Assembly: GCF_001870515.1 (NCBI RefSeq)
Contig: NZ_MDGT01000002.1
Coordinates: 62,066 to 126,065, forward strand
Length of the DNA stretch: 64,000 nucleotides
Direction: 5' to 3'
DNA from: Idiomarina sp. MD25a
GTDB lineage: Bacteria > Pseudomonadota > Gammaproteobacteria > Enterobacterales > Alteromonadaceae
Position numbers and translations under genes: made by a program. Shown here one piece after another: positions 9,068 through 18,849 of this stretch (position 1 is the first letter of the stretch; each line of letters opens with the position of its first letter). The notes below the pieces were generated by a model that was not told the origin of the DNA, made no database searches, and worked only from the letters and a program-made list of their open reading frames with translations.

Positions 9068-9707
9068 ATGGCTGTTGATTAGTGAGCGGCCACCCGCCAA
9101 GCGCTTTCCATTTATTAACCATCCAGCAAAATAATTCGGCTGTTTTTTCGGTATCATAAAGCGCTGAATGCGCCTGCTTTTGATCAAACTCGATACCCGC
9201 CGCTTTGCACGCTTTAATCAGTACAGTTTGTCCTAATGTCAACGCTGCTAAAGATGTGGTATCAAAGCTGACGAAGGGATGAAACGGATTGCGTTTGATA
9301 TTAGCTCGCTCAGCCGCTCGCATCAGGAAGCTATGATCAAAATTCGAGTTATGCCCAACCAGCACAGAGCGCTGACATCCAGCCGCTTTTTGTGCCTTTC
9401 GAATCGGTTTGAATAAGGCTTTAAGCACCTCATCTTCGGGGAGTGCGCCGCGTAATTCCGAATGAGGATCGATACCATTGAATTCAATTGCTGCTTGTTC
9501 AATATTGGCGCCCTCAAATGGTTCGACATGAAACTGATGGCTTTCGACCGGCTTGAGCTGCCCATCTTCATCAAAATCCAGTATAACGGCGGCGATCTCT
9601 AACAAGGCATCGGTTGACGCATTAAAGCCCGCCGTTTCGACGTCGATGACTACGGGTAAGTAGCCGCGAAAACGTTGCTTCATAAGAGAGTCTTCGGAAC
9701 CTGACAT
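9066..9707 (-). CDS. rnt: ribonuclease T
   Basis: RNase T is a DnaQ-like 3'-5' exonuclease that turns over the tRNA CCA end and matures stable RNAs. Asp and Glu of the first motif lie in [10 protein letters not shown], and [12 protein letters not shown] near the C-terminus supplies the late His/Asp of a DEDDh enzyme. I use the ATG at 9707 (213 residues, MSGSEDSL...), because the N-terminus then matches E. coli RNase T in length; a longer frame begins at 9743 but has no ribosome site. It is convergent with the peroxiredoxin gene. Confidence 0.94.
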   Translation of the reverse strand: MSGSEDSLMKQRFRGYLPVVIDVETAGFNASTDALLEIAAVILDFDEDGQLKPVESHQFHVEPFEGANIEQAAIEFNGIDPHSELRGALPEDEVLKALFKPIRKAQKAAGCQRSVLVGHNSNFDHSFLMRAAERANIKRNPFHPFVSFDTTSLAALTLGQTVLIKACKAAGIEFDQKQAHSALYDTEKTAELFCWMVNKWKALGGWPLTNQQP

Positions 9708-9835
9708 GAAATTACCTGTATCTGCTAAATTGCTACTGCCCATTATGCCAAAGAGCGGGCGTTTTTGCTTGTGATTTGGTTAAAGGTTATTGCAACACGA
9801 CCGATATAAAAGACAAGTAATTAAAGGAGGTGCGT

Positions 9836-10747
9836 GTGCAGGTGAATAATACGGCTCGGCTGTCAGCATTAATTGTGCTGAGTAGCGCTCTAGTCAGTAT
9901 CAGTCCGTTCGCAAAAGCAAACGCCGTGAGATACTACAGTGCAAATTTAGATAATTCACTTTGGTATATGGCCAATAACACGCAGCTTAACTGTGAGTTA
10001 GAACACGTTATTCCTCGTTTTGGCAAAGTACAGTTTCACAGTGAAGCGAGTAAGCAACTCAATCTGACAATGACACTCGATATGCATCAACTGCCTGACG
10101 AATATGGTGTCGCAAGCATTGAGTCTGTTCCTCCGCGTTGGCAACCCGGTGCCAATAGCTATGCCATTGGTAGCATGGATTTATATAAGCAGTTCAATGG
10201 TGAGCTAGAGAAGAAGGCGGCTTGGACACTCTTGTCAGAGCTTGAAAAAGGACGCTACCCCACGTTTTTATATCAAGATTGGTATAATCAAAGAGATCAG
10301 GTGGCCGTGGCAATCTCATCGGTTAATTTCCGCAGCGCCTATGATGCATTTAAAGGTTGCATTAATGCCTTGCTACCGTTTTCTTTTGACGATATCGCTT
10401 ACACGGTACTCAATCATAAGGCGGATAGTGATGAGCTCACAGTGAGCTCACAGCGCAAGTTAAAGCAGATCAGTGACTATTTGAAAGTGGACGCTGATTT
10501 AGACCTCGTGCTTATCGACTCATACACCGATGCATTGGGCGCGAGAGAGCCTAATCAGGCGTTGACTGAGCAGCGTGCTAATACGATTAAAGCGTTCTTT
10601 GTTGAGCGCGGAATTAATGCTGAGCGTATTGAAACTGTATCTCACGGTGAGGATCGACCTATCGAACACAATGATAATGAGATAGGTCGCCAGAAAAACC
10701 GCCGTGTCATTGTTCAGCTGAGTAAGCCTTCAGCGGTGGCTCTATAG
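9836..10747 (+). CDS. motY: sodium-type flagellar motor protein MotY
   Basis: MotY forms the T ring under the flagellar basal body and anchors PomA/PomB-type, sodium-driven stators. The roughly 300-residue product has a signal peptide (hydrophobic to about residue 25, Ala-rich cleavage zone near KANA). The MotY-specific N-terminal domain follows, with ELEKGRYPTFLYQDWYNQRDQ and CINALLPFSFDDIAYTVL. The C-terminal OmpA-like peptidoglycan-binding domain has LVLIDSYTDALG and GRQKNRRVIVQL. The ribosome site AAAGGAGG at 9823-9830 favours the GTG at 9836 over the GTG at 9830, which overlaps it. The nearest neighbours are not flagellar genes. Confidence 0.92.
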   Translation: MQVNNTARLSALIVLSSALVSISPFAKANAVRYYSANLDNSLWYMANNTQLNCELEHVIPRFGKVQFHSEASKQLNLTMTLDMHQLPDEYGVASIESVPPRWQPGANSYAIGSMDLYKQFNGELEKKAAWTLLSELEKGRYPTFLYQDWYNQRDQVAVAISSVNFRSAYDAFKGCINALLPFSFDDIAYTVLNHKADSDELTVSSQRKLKQISDYLKVDADLDLVLIDSYTDALGAREPNQALTEQRANTIKAFFVERGINAERIETVSHGEDRPIEHNDNEIGRQKNRRVIVQLSKPSAVAL

Positions 10748-10751
10748 CTCG

Positions 10752-11387
10752 CTAATCACTGGTTTTATCTTTAAACTCGCATAAGTCTTCGATTATACAG
10801 CTGCCGCAACGCGGTTTGCGCGCAACGCAGGTATAACGGCCATGCAGGATAAGCCAGTGATGAACATCGACTTTAAATTCTTTAGGTACGACTTTAATTA
10901 GCTTCTGTTCAACCTCGTTGACGTTCTTGCCAGGTGCCAACTTTGTGCGGTTGGATACACGGTAAATATGTGTGTCAACGGCTATTGTCGGCCAGCCAAA
11001 CGCAGTGTTGAGAACCACGTTGGCTGTCTTTCGCCCAACTCCTGGTAATGCCTCGAGTGCCTCGCGGCTTTCAGGAACTTCACCGTTGTATTGATCCACT
11101 AATATCTTGCACGTCTTGTAGGCATTCTCTGCTTTTGAGTTGAACAAGCCAATAGTTTTGATGTAGTCCTTAATCCCGTCAACACCCAGTGCAAGCATTG
11201 TTTCTGCAGTGGGTGCAGCAGGAAACAGTTTTCGTGTGGCTTTGTTGACACCCACATCGGTTGCTTGCGCTGACAATAAAACGGCAATCAGTAGTTGAAA
11301 AGGGGACTCATACTCTAACTCAGTGGTCGGGTGAGGATTGTTGTCCCGTAAACGGCTTAAAATTTGATAACGTTTATCTTTATTCAT
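10752..11387 (-). CDS. nth: endonuclease III
   Basis: Endonuclease III is a DNA glycosylase/AP lyase that removes oxidised pyrimidines. The 211-residue protein keeps the helix-hairpin-helix LPGVGRK with catalytic Lys120, catalytic Asp138 (AVDTH), and the [4Fe-4S] ligands Cys187, Cys194, Cys197 and Cys203. Positions are the same as in E. coli Nth. It closes the rsxABCDGE operon, 5 bp after rsxE, an arrangement found widely in gammaproteobacteria. Confidence 0.97.
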   Translation of the reverse strand: MNKDKRYQILSRLRDNNPHPTTELEYESPFQLLIAVLLSAQATDVGVNKATRKLFPAAPTAETMLALGVDGIKDYIKTIGLFNSKAENAYKTCKILVDQYNGEVPESREALEALPGVGRKTANVVLNTAFGWPTIAVDTHIYRVSNRTKLAPGKNVNEVEQKLIKVVPKEFKVDVHHWLILHGRYTCVARKPRCGSCIIEDLCEFKDKTSD

Positions 11388-11392
11388 ATCGA

Positions 11393-12082
11393 TTAGCTTT
11401 CGGCTGTTACGCGTGCGCGTGTAACTGTTTTTTCACTGGCTTGCAACTCTTCACGTTTTGCATCAATGCGGTTTTTAAGCGCTATAATAAAGCCCATACC
11501 AATAAAAGCGCCTGGCGGTAAAATAGCTAATAGCAAGGGATAATCGAGGCTGAACAATTCGATGCGTAATTGTTTGGCCCATTCGCCCAGTAATAACTCA
11601 GCGCCATCAAAAAGGGTGCCATTTCCAAGTATTTCGCGGAGTCCGCCTAATACGACTAACACGGCGGCAAAGCCCAGCCCCATCATAAGACCGTCGATCG
11701 CAGCATAATTCCATTTGTTTTTAGATGCATAGGCTTCAGCACGACCGATGATAGCGCAGTTCGTTACGATCAGCGGTATAAAGATCCCCAACGTTTGGTA
11801 CAACTGGTATACATAGGCGTTCATTAGGAGCTGAATAATGGTAACGAAGGTCGCGATTACCATCACGAAAACAGGAATACGTATTTCTTGAGGAACCCAC
11901 TGACGTACCAATGAAACAGTGATATTTGAGCCTACTAAAACAAACAAGGTAGCCAAACCAAGCCCTAAGGCATTGGTCACCGAGGCGGTGACAGCAAGTA
12001 GTGGGCAAAGCCCTAACAGTTGCACGAGGGCTGGGTTGTTCTCCCATAAACCCTGTTTCGTCAACGTTTTAAATTCACTCAT
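11393..12082 (-). CDS. rsxE: Rnf/Rsx electron transport complex subunit E
   Basis: RsxE is a polytopic inner-membrane subunit of the ion-translocating Rnf complex, with about six membrane helices. Motifs include [14 protein letters not shown] at the N-terminus and [20 protein letters not shown] with a conserved Cys in a membrane helix. I start at ATG 12082 (MSEFKTL), preceded by AAGGTG and aligning with E. coli RsxE; a longer frame starts at 12091. It overlaps rsxG by 8 nt. Residues after about 215 are hydrophilic. Confidence 0.95.
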   Translation of the reverse strand: MSEFKTLTKQGLWENNPALVQLLGLCPLLAVTASVTNALGLGLATLFVLVGSNITVSLVRQWVPQEIRIPVFVMVIATFVTIIQLLMNAYVYQLYQTLGIFIPLIVTNCAIIGRAEAYASKNKWNYAAIDGLMMGLGFAAVLVVLGGLREILGNGTLFDGAELLLGEWAKQLRIELFSLDYPLLLAILPPGAFIGMGFIIALKNRIDAKREELQASEKTVTRARVTAES

Positions 12083-12728
12083 GGGAATCACCTTGTGGAG
12101 CTGAATTACATTGCGGTAACGCGGCTTGGAACAGCTCAGCGCTATGTTGCTGTAAATACCAAGTGGCGGACTTTACCGCGCCGACAACGGCGCGGGGCGT
12201 TATCGTTGCCCCGGTAAATTGATCAAACATACCACCGTCACGTTGTACCGCCCAACGGTCGTCATTCTGGCTTTGTAACCGTTTACCAGCGAATGAATGT
12301 ATCCAGTCGCTCTTTTGCTTTTCTATCTTATCGCCTAGACCGGGCGTTTCTTGATGCTGCAAGGTTCGCACACCCAACACCTCGCCGCTAGGCTTAATGG
12401 CAACCAGTAAGCGTATCTTACCGGAATATCCGTTAGGCGCGACAGCTTCAACGGCAAGTGCGCTTGGTTCGCCATTTAAGTAACCGCGGTAGATAGGCAC
12501 CGATTGTTGGCTCAGTGCTGGTTCCGACAACAGACCGCATGAATGATAGAGGTCATTGTCGTGTAACTCCGGAGGAATGATCTCATTCAGGGAAGCGAGT
12601 GTTTGCGTCCGCTGTTGCTCAGCAATGGCATCTTCGGTAACGGCTTCCACGCCAAGTACCAACGCGGTCGATACCAAAGCAAACAACCCCAGTAACAAGC
12701 CATTTTTTTGCATGCTATTCAGCGTCAT
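12075..12728 (-). CDS. rsxG: Rnf/Rsx electron transport complex subunit G
   Basis: RsxG is a single-pass membrane protein with a periplasmic FMN-binding domain, the FMN being attached to a Thr. The expected motif [12 protein letters not shown] is present, as is the [12 protein letters not shown] region. I start at ATG 12728 ([14 protein letters not shown]), which has CAGGAG 7 nt upstream and lies inside the last codons of rsxD (14 nt overlap). The longer frame from 12779 would add residues not seen in other RsxG proteins. The product is 217 residues. Confidence 0.94.
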   Translation of the reverse strand: MTLNSMQKNGLLLGLFALVSTALVLGVEAVTEDAIAEQQRTQTLASLNEIIPPELHDNDLYHSCGLLSEPALSQQSVPIYRGYLNGEPSALAVEAVAPNGYSGKIRLLVAIKPSGEVLGVRTLQHQETPGLGDKIEKQKSDWIHSFAGKRLQSQNDDRWAVQRDGGMFDQFTGATITPRAVVGAVKSATWYLQQHSAELFQAALPQCNSAPQGDSHE

Positions 12729-13788
12729 GTTTCGCTCCTGAGTGATGTCCGTACACGGTAGGGCGTGTATAGCGGTCAATTATGGGAACGCATAAATTCG
12801 CCAGTAGGACTGCGAAGGCCACTGCGTCGGGGTAACCACCCCAAGTCCTGATCACCCATATTAACAAGCCAATGAGTAAACCAAATAATAAGCGCCCACG
12901 ATCGGAAGTTGCAGCCGATACCGGGTCCGTGGCGATAAAGAAGGCACCTAGCATGGTGGCGCCGCTAAGCGCATGAAAAATAGGTCCGGGCATGATACTG
13001 GGCGCAAACACATGTGCTAATAGGCTAGGGATAAGTAGGCCCGCTAAAAAGCCGACCGGGATATGCCAGCGAATAACACGTTGCTGCAATAAAATAGCAC
13101 CGCCCAGCAGAAACCCTAGGTTCAACCACTGCCAACCGATACCCGCCAATGCTCCCATCATGGGGAGTTGATAGGCTTCTGACAAAATCTGACCCTGGTC
13201 GAGCGCCGTTTTGACACCATCAAGCGGGGTCGCCATCGATATGCCATCAACGGTCGTGCGTAATTGCTCAACGTCGTACCCAGCAGGTGTGTACTCAAAA
13301 ATAATGGTGTGTAGTGTCTGCCAGACGCCTAAGTCGTAGGGAGCAATCGGTGCTGCCGGCAGCCAATGAGTCATTTGCACTGGAAAAGAAATGAGTAACA
13401 GGACGTAACCGGCCATGGCAGGATTAAATATATTCTGTCCCATGCCTCCATAGACTTGTTTGACGACCACAATCGAAAATAAAGTGCCTATCACAATAAT
13501 CCACCAAGGGGCCAATGGTGGAATGCTGATAGCTAAAAGTACGGCGGTCACCAATGCCGTGTTATCACGTAAAGCCTGACGCGCGCTGCGCTCTCGAGCC
13601 CATACACATATAGATTCCGCCAAGTAAGCCACACTGATGGCAATGAGAATTTGAAACCAAACACCCCAACCAAAGAAATAAGATTGAATGAGCACTCCAG
13701 GAATGAGCGCGAACACCACCCATGCCATTACTTGGTTGGTCTTTTTTTGACTGTGACCATGTGGGGCGGCTGCCACTTTAAAACTCAT
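12715..13788 (-). CDS. rsxD: Rnf/Rsx electron transport complex subunit D
   Basis: RsxD is a polytopic membrane subunit related to NqrB and carries a covalent FMN on Thr; the SMATPLDGVKTA segment is the likely FMN attachment region. The 357-residue product has about ten membrane helices, including the AGYVLLLISFP and LSGATMLGAFFIATDPVSA segments typical of the family. Its ATG shares one base with the rsxC stop (TAATG). Confidence 0.95.
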   Translation of the reverse strand: MSFKVAAAPHGHSQKKTNQVMAWVVFALIPGVLIQSYFFGWGVWFQILIAISVAYLAESICVWARERSARQALRDNTALVTAVLLAISIPPLAPWWIIVIGTLFSIVVVKQVYGGMGQNIFNPAMAGYVLLLISFPVQMTHWLPAAPIAPYDLGVWQTLHTIIFEYTPAGYDVEQLRTTVDGISMATPLDGVKTALDQGQILSEAYQLPMMGALAGIGWQWLNLGFLLGGAILLQQRVIRWHIPVGFLAGLLIPSLLAHVFAPSIMPGPIFHALSGATMLGAFFIATDPVSAATSDRGRLLFGLLIGLLIWVIRTWGGYPDAVAFAVLLANLCVPIIDRYTRPTVYGHHSGAKHDAE

Positions 13789-15503
13789 TATTGTTTATCC
13801 TCCTGATCGCGCGCTTGCTTCTTCTTTTTCGCGCGAGCAATCGCTGCCGCAACGGCTGCCGACTTATCTTGCGCGGGGCGTGGTTGTGTGGTGGCTTCGT
13901 CACTCGCTTCGCTACCAGCGCTGCCTCCCTCTTGCGCCGCCTTTTTGGCTTTCGCACGAGCAATGGCTGCAGCGACCGCCGATGACTTACCGTCGTTGTT
14001 CGACTCTTGTTCAGGCGCGTCTTGAGCCTTTTGCTGCTGCATTTGCTTACGCGCCTCTGCCGCTTTGCGGTGACGTTCTAACCGTTCTTCTTTCTCTCGT
14101 TCTAGGCGCGCTTGGCGCGCTTCAAAGCGTTGTTTAGCAAGTTCCGCTTTGGCCTGTTCACGTGCTTGATTACGTATCTGCGATTTCGCCTGACGGTAGT
14201 AATGCACAAGGGGTATTTCACTCGGGCAAACAAAGGCACATGCACCGCACTCTATACAGTCAAATAGGTTATTATCTTCCAGAGCTGGATAATCTTTGGC
14301 TTTTGCCAGCCATTGCAACTGTTGCGGTTGAAGACTTGCAGGGCATACTTCTGCACAGGCACCACAACGGATACACGCCATTTCATCGCCCGGAGGCGGA
14401 AGTTCTTCGGTACTTGGTACGAGAATACAGTTAGTGGTTTTGATGACGGGCACTGCGGTAATTGGCAACGTAAAGCCCATCATTGGACCGCCCATGATGA
14501 CCCGCTGTTGTTGTTCAGGCTTAAAGCCAGCGAAATCTAGTAACGCATCCACTGGCGTTCCTAGCGGGGCCCATACGTTTCCAGGGTGTTCAATACATTC
14601 CCCAGTGAGTGTTACTACGCGCTCGATTAATGGTTTATCGTCAATGACGGCTTCTTTAACAGCAAAAGCAGTTCCCACATTCTGCATAATGACGCCCATC
14701 TCAATAGGCAACTGCTTGCTGGGTACTTCATGACCCGTAAGCAGCTGAATCAGCTGCTTCTCGCCCCCAGAGGGATATTTCGTTGGCACTACGCGCAGTT
14801 CAATATCGCTATATTCGGATATTGCTTGGTGCATGCTGGCGATCGCTTCCGGTTTATTATCTTCGATAGCGAGCAGTGTTTTATCAGCGCCCGTGATGTA
14901 CGCCAAAATTCGCATACCGAGCACAATATCTCTGGCATGTTCACGCATTAATCGATCGTCGGCGCAAATATAGGGTTCGCATTCTACGCCGTTAATAATG
15001 AGGTAACTGACTGGCTTTTGTTGAGCGAGCTTTTGCGAAGTAGGGAAGCCCGCTCCTCCAAGCCCTGCAACCCCGGCCGCTTGAATGATATCTAACAGCT
15101 CAGCTTTATCGCGTTGCTGATAATCGGGCAAAGGCTGACGTTCACGCCACTGATCGTGGCCATCAGGGCTAATCACAATGGCTTGTTCGGGAAGTCCAGA
15201 AGCATGTGACATTGGACGCTGTTCAATTGCCTTGACGGTCCCAGATGTCGGTGCGTGTAATGGCAAGCCTTGATGCAATACCGCATCGGTTAACGGTTGT
15301 CCTTTGAGTACATGATCGCCCTCACGCACGGTGCACTGTCCCGATACACCGATATGTTGACGCAACGGCAGAATAAGTTCATTGGCATACGGAATTCGGC
15401 GCAGCGGCTGCTCACTGGCTGGCTGCTTACGCTCTGGTGGATGGATGCCGCCAGGAAAGCGTGCAATTTGACCTGACTCAACGAACTGCTTGATGTCTTG
15501 CAT
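13788..15503 (-). CDS. rsxC: Rnf/Rsx electron transport complex subunit C
   Basis: RsxC is the cytoplasmic NADH-dehydrogenase-like subunit. The 571-residue protein has the Rnf N-terminal barrel-sandwich region, the Gly-rich FMN/NADH segment GVAGLGGAGFPTSQK, and two ferredoxin-type [4Fe-4S] clusters, CIRCGACAEVCP and CIECGACAFVCP. The C-terminal tail is basic and Ala-rich with two copies of a SSAVAAAIARAKAKK-like repeat (around residues 510 and 545). E. coli RsxC is far longer, because it has many more such repeats. It follows rsxB after 4 bp. Confidence 0.95.
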   Translation of the reverse strand: MQDIKQFVESGQIARFPGGIHPPERKQPASEQPLRRIPYANELILPLRQHIGVSGQCTVREGDHVLKGQPLTDAVLHQGLPLHAPTSGTVKAIEQRPMSHASGLPEQAIVISPDGHDQWRERQPLPDYQQRDKAELLDIIQAAGVAGLGGAGFPTSQKLAQQKPVSYLIINGVECEPYICADDRLMREHARDIVLGMRILAYITGADKTLLAIEDNKPEAIASMHQAISEYSDIELRVVPTKYPSGGEKQLIQLLTGHEVPSKQLPIEMGVIMQNVGTAFAVKEAVIDDKPLIERVVTLTGECIEHPGNVWAPLGTPVDALLDFAGFKPEQQQRVIMGGPMMGFTLPITAVPVIKTTNCILVPSTEELPPPGDEMACIRCGACAEVCPASLQPQQLQWLAKAKDYPALEDNNLFDCIECGACAFVCPSEIPLVHYYRQAKSQIRNQAREQAKAELAKQRFEARQARLEREKEERLERHRKAAEARKQMQQQKAQDAPEQESNNDGKSSAVAAAIARAKAKKAAQEGGSAGSEASDEATTQPRPAQDKSAAVAAAIARAKKKKQARDQEDKQ

Positions 15504-15507
15504 CGTC

Positions 15508-16092
15508 TTACTCCACCAGTTTGACAGGAATAGTGTCGGCTTTATGGATATTCTGCTTCACGCTATCAAGGTTCCATTGCCAGGTTTCGGGTTTAGCTTC
15601 GACTTCCACCATATCAATGCAATCGACAGGGCAGGGTTCGACACATAAATCACAGCCGGTACATTCATGCTCAATGACGGTATGCATTTGTTTTGCGGCG
15701 CCGAGAATGGCATCTACGGGGCAGGCCTGGATGCATTTGGTACAACCAATACACTCGTCCTCGCGAATGATGGCAACCTTTTTGACGCTCTCTTCACCAT
15801 GCGCGGCGTCGAGAGGCTTGGCTTCCACGCCCATCAGATCCGCGAGCTTTTTTATTGTGGTTTCACCGCCGGGAGGACATTTGTTGATCTCGTCGCCATT
15901 GGCAATGGCTTCTGCGTAAGGACGACAGCCTGGATAGCCACATTGACCACATTGAGTTTGCGGCAAGATCTCATCGATTTGATCAACGATCGGGTCACTT
16001 TCTACCTTGAACTTGATAGCTGCGAAACCAAGAATTAAGCCAAATATCAGCGCAAGCGCACCGATAGCGATTAAACCAACTACAAAACTCAT
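15508..16092 (-). CDS. rsxB: Rnf/Rsx electron transport complex subunit B
   Basis: RsxB is a membrane-anchored ferredoxin of 194 residues. It has an N-terminal membrane helix (residues about 3-25), a four-Cys Fe-S motif [15 protein letters not shown], and two [4Fe-4S] ferredoxin motifs, [15 protein letters not shown] and [15 protein letters not shown]. It probably passes electrons between RsxC and the membrane subunits. Its ATG shares a base with the rsxA stop (TAATG). Confidence 0.96.
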   Translation of the reverse strand: MSFVVGLIAIGALALIFGLILGFAAIKFKVESDPIVDQIDEILPQTQCGQCGYPGCRPYAEAIANGDEINKCPPGGETTIKKLADLMGVEAKPLDAAHGEESVKKVAIIREDECIGCTKCIQACPVDAILGAAKQMHTVIEHECTGCDLCVEPCPVDCIDMVEVEAKPETWQWNLDSVKQNIHKADTIPVKLVE

Positions 16093-16673
16093 TATTGGGT
16101 CACCAATCCGCTAAAGCCCATAAATGCGAGCGACATTAAACCCGCTGTTATCATCGCAATCGCTGAGCCTTTGAAAGCTTTCGGTACATCGGCGGCTGCC
16201 AAGCGCTCGCGAATGCCAGAAAATAGAATTAAAACGAGTGAAAAACCGACTGCGGCGCCAAAGCCATAAACGATTGATTGCACGAAGTTGTGTTGTTCAT
16301 TGATATTTAGAAGTGCTACACCTAAAACCGCACAGTTGGTGGTAATAAGCGGAAGAAAAATACCCAGCAAGCGGTAGAGTGTAGGACTGGTTTTATGCAC
16401 CACCATTTCAGTAAATTGCACGACCACTGCAATCACCAATATAAAACTTAAGGTTTGCAGGGCCATCAACCCTAACGGCTCGAGTAAGTACTGATTCACC
16501 AAGTAACTACATACCGATGCAAGGGTTAATACAAATGTGGTCGCCGCTGACATGCCAATTGCGGTATCAAGCTTATTGGACACACCCATAAATGGGCAAA
16601 GTCCTAAGAACTTTACCAGCACAAAATTATTGACCAATACGGTGCCAATGAGCAGCAGTAAGTAGTCTGTCAT
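16092..16673 (-). CDS. rsxA: Rnf/Rsx electron transport complex subunit A
   Basis: RsxA is a 193-residue, six-helix membrane subunit, paralogous to RsxE. The motifs [18 protein letters not shown] and [17 protein letters not shown] carry the conserved membrane Cys residues thought to hold an iron-sulfur centre. I choose ATG 16673 (MTDYLLLL), with GGAAG upstream; the longer frame to 16736 adds an unlikely extension. It is the first gene of the rsxABCDGE-nth unit. Confidence 0.95.
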   Translation of the reverse strand: MTDYLLLLIGTVLVNNFVLVKFLGLCPFMGVSNKLDTAIGMSAATTFVLTLASVCSYLVNQYLLEPLGLMALQTLSFILVIAVVVQFTEMVVHKTSPTLYRLLGIFLPLITTNCAVLGVALLNINEQHNFVQSIVYGFGAAVGFSLVLILFSGIRERLAAADVPKAFKGSAIAMITAGLMSLAFMGFSGLVTQ

Positions 16674-16861
16674 TCGATTCTTCCACACGTGATTTAAATC
16701 AGCGCCTATTATCGGTGTTTTGACGTTGATAAACAACAGACAGAGGTCAATAGAAGTAGCAAGAATGCCGTGATTTTGTCATTGATATTTAACGTAACTG
16801 ACGCGTGACTGTCATTTTGTTAGCGCAATGTAATCTGCAAGCCAATAAACGGGGCATTGTC

Positions 16862-17398
16862 ATGGTCTGGTTAACAGCATTGCAAGAAACCGCGTTACGT
16901 GTTGATTTAAGTTGGTTTGCACGTATTCATCGTTTAAACCAACGCCGTTGGATTGCCAATATTGCTCGGTGTTTGTCACGCTCAGGTGATGGTTATTGGT
17001 ACTTTATCGCTGGACTAGTATTTGTTTTACACAGTGCCGACGGTCAAGCCTTCTTTATCGCATGTGCTGCCATTTTTCTCGTTGAGCGTCCGCTGTATTG
17101 GTGGCTAAAAAACAAGTTTAAACGGGCACGACCAACACCGTTAGTTGCTTCTAAAAAGCTATTTGTCGCTCAGGATGAGTTCAGCTTTCCCTCCGGTCAT
17201 ACCTGCGCGGCCTTTATCTTCGTCACCTGCCTTTCTTACTACTATCCCGTTTTCGCATTGTGTCTTTTGCCTTGGGCGTGTGCTGTTGGAGTCTCGCGTG
17301 TGGTGGTGGGGGCACACTATGTGTCGGATGTTTGTGTCGGCGCCTTACTCGGCATTGCGTTTGTCGAAACATTCTTTCTTATCCATTCCGCTTTTTAA
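16862..17398 (+). CDS. PAP2-family membrane phosphatase
   Basis: This protein of about 178 residues has the three type-2 phosphatidic acid phosphatase motifs: KNKFKRARP, FPSGH and SRVVVGAHYVSD. Several membrane helices place the active site at the membrane. Family members dephosphorylate undecaprenyl pyrophosphate, phosphatidic acid or phosphatidylglycerophosphate; the substrate is not evident. ATG 16862 is preferred because the upstream extension from 16805 is poor. It lies 8 bp before a glycosyltransferase, suggesting a joint role in lipid-linked glycans or glycolipids. Confidence 0.85.
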   Translation: MVWLTALQETALRVDLSWFARIHRLNQRRWIANIARCLSRSGDGYWYFIAGLVFVLHSADGQAFFIACAAIFLVERPLYWWLKNKFKRARPTPLVASKKLFVAQDEFSFPSGHTCAAFIFVTCLSYYYPVFALCLLPWACAVGVSRVVVGAHYVSDVCVGALLGIAFVETFFLIHSAF

Positions 17399-17406
17399 GG
17401 TCGATT

Positions 17407-18432
17407 ATGCGTATTTTGTTTGGTATTCAAGGGACCGGTAATGGTCATTTAAGCCGTTGCCACACGTTATCAAAATGGCTAAATCATTATGCGGTTGATG
17501 TGGACTACTTAATCTCGGGACGTGAGCCGAGCCATTTATTTGATATGAGCGCATTTGGCGACTATCAATGGCGTCAAGGACTGAGCTTTGCTACTCAAAA
17601 TGGCCGGGTTGATTATTTAAACTCTTATCGACGCAATTCTTTTAAACAGTTTTGGTCAGACGTAAAAACGCTCGATCTTTCTGCTTATGACCTTGTTCTG
17701 ACTGATTATGAGCCTGTTACCGCATGGGCTGCCAAGCGCGCCCATAAGCCGTGTATTGGAATTGGCCGACAGTACGCATTTAAAGAGCCATCACTTTACG
17801 CTAAGTTAACGTTACTTCAGCGTGGTCTCATTGACTATTTTGCTCCGGCTACGCGCTGGCTCGGTATGCATTGGCAGCCGCTTGATAATTGTATTGCACC
17901 GATAGTAAGGGAACATCAATCCGAGCGTGAGATCAGTCAGCGTCATGTTTTGGTTTACTTACCTTTTGAAAATTTAGAGCAAGTGGTTGACGCGCTCATT
18001 CCACTAAAGTCCTATCAATTTTCAGTTTTTCATCCAAGCATCCAACAGACAGACAATCTTGATGCGCCCCACATTTTCGGCTTTCCACCGTCACGAGAGA
18101 GTTTTAAGCGTCAGTTTGAAAGTGCAGAGTACGTGTTAGCTAATGCAGGGTTTGAAACCAGCTGTGAAGCGCTGCAGGGCGAAAAAAAATTTGCTGTTAA
18201 ACCACTGCGCGGACAGTTCGAGCAACACTGGAACGCGAAGCTGTTGTCAGATAGTCACTTGGCACAGGTAATAGAAGAGATTTCTGAGGACAGCGTGCAG
18301 GCTTGGCTTGCGAGCCATCAAAGTTCATCGCTGAACTGTCAGTGGCCAAACATGGCGGATAATATTGCGTTCTGGATTAAACAAGGTGCAGAAGGTAGTG
18401 CACAGAATAATTTAACGAAACTTTGGCGTTAA
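17407..18432 (+). CDS. glycosyltransferase of the MJ1255/VC2487 family
   Basis: The 341-residue protein starts MRILFGIQGTGNGHLSRC, the N-terminal signature of the MJ1255-like glycosyltransferase family (GT-B fold, MurG-like). It has a DYLISGREPSHLF segment and a C-terminal donor-binding half with ANAGFETSCEALQGEKKF. The acceptor and product are unknown. I use ATG 17407 because the longer frame from 17260 would read through the PAP2 coding sequence. Proximity to a PAP2 phosphatase suggests work on a lipid or lipid-linked sugar. Confidence 0.85.
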   Translation: MRILFGIQGTGNGHLSRCHTLSKWLNHYAVDVDYLISGREPSHLFDMSAFGDYQWRQGLSFATQNGRVDYLNSYRRNSFKQFWSDVKTLDLSAYDLVLTDYEPVTAWAAKRAHKPCIGIGRQYAFKEPSLYAKLTLLQRGLIDYFAPATRWLGMHWQPLDNCIAPIVREHQSEREISQRHVLVYLPFENLEQVVDALIPLKSYQFSVFHPSIQQTDNLDAPHIFGFPPSRESFKRQFESAEYVLANAGFETSCEALQGEKKFAVKPLRGQFEQHWNAKLLSDSHLAQVIEEISEDSVQAWLASHQSSSLNCQWPNMADNIAFWIKQGAEGSAQNNLTKLWR

Positions 18433-18448
18433 GAGGAACTTAAAAGAT

Positions 18449-18525
18449 TGGCTCCCCAGGTTGGATTCGAACCAACGACACATGGATTAACAGTCCACCG
18501 CTCTAACCAACTGAGCTACTGGGGA
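18449..18525 (-). tRNA. tRNA-Asn (GTT)
   Basis: The 77-nt cloverleaf reads TCCCCAGTAGCTCAGTTGGT at its 5' end, has the anticodon loop CTGTTAA (GTT), a standard T arm GGTTCGAATCC and an encoded CCA. It is the second of two identical copies in the direction of transcription. Confidence 0.97.
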
Positions 18526-18552
18526 ATAACAAATTGCAGAGTTAAAACGCGT

Positions 18553-18629
18553 TGGCTCCCCAGGTTGGATTCGAACCAACGACACATGGATTAACAGTCC
18601 ACCGCTCTAACCAACTGAGCTACTGGGGA
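18553..18629 (-). tRNA. tRNA-Asn (GTT)
   Basis: This is identical to the copy at 18449-18525, separated by 27 bp. It is first in the transcript behind a strong promoter at 18650-18678. Anticodon GTT; CCA encoded. Confidence 0.97.
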
Positions 18630-18649
18630 ACACGTCTTAACGGCGACGA

Positions 18650-18678
18650 ATATTAAAGACCTATGCCGCGCCTGTCAA
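18650..18678 (-). promoter_or_regulatory. sigma-70 promoter for the tRNA-Asn pair
   Basis: Read on the minus strand: TTGACA, 17-bp spacer, TAATAT, followed by a GC-rich discriminator (TCGTCGCC) as expected of a stringently controlled stable-RNA promoter. Confidence 0.8.
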
Positions 18679-18849
18679 CTAGAGATACAGTATTTTTACT
18701 GTTTTTTGGTTTGACTGATTAAATCTTGTGCGAGTGTTTATTTTGTAGCCTTACATGCAAAAGTTGGGTCTAATGCCTCCGTAGAGAAATGTCAAGTGAC
18801 TGTCACAGATGCCTTTATATCTAATGTTATAATTTGTTGCGAGTTAAGG

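Noticed and set aside
13791-14137. Long open frames antisense to rsxC
   Set aside because: They mirror the Ala/Lys-rich repeat tail of RsxC, where stop codons are rare on the opposite strand.
17260-17406. N-terminal extension of the glycosyltransferase
   Set aside because: It would be read in another frame inside the PAP2 gene; the family N-terminus begins at ATG 17407.
18687-18702. Small hairpin ACAGTA-TTTT-TACTGT followed by T residues
   Set aside because: Could end plus-strand transcripts, but the nearest plus-strand gene ends 255 bp upstream and the tRNAs between are on the other strand; support is too weak for a feature.
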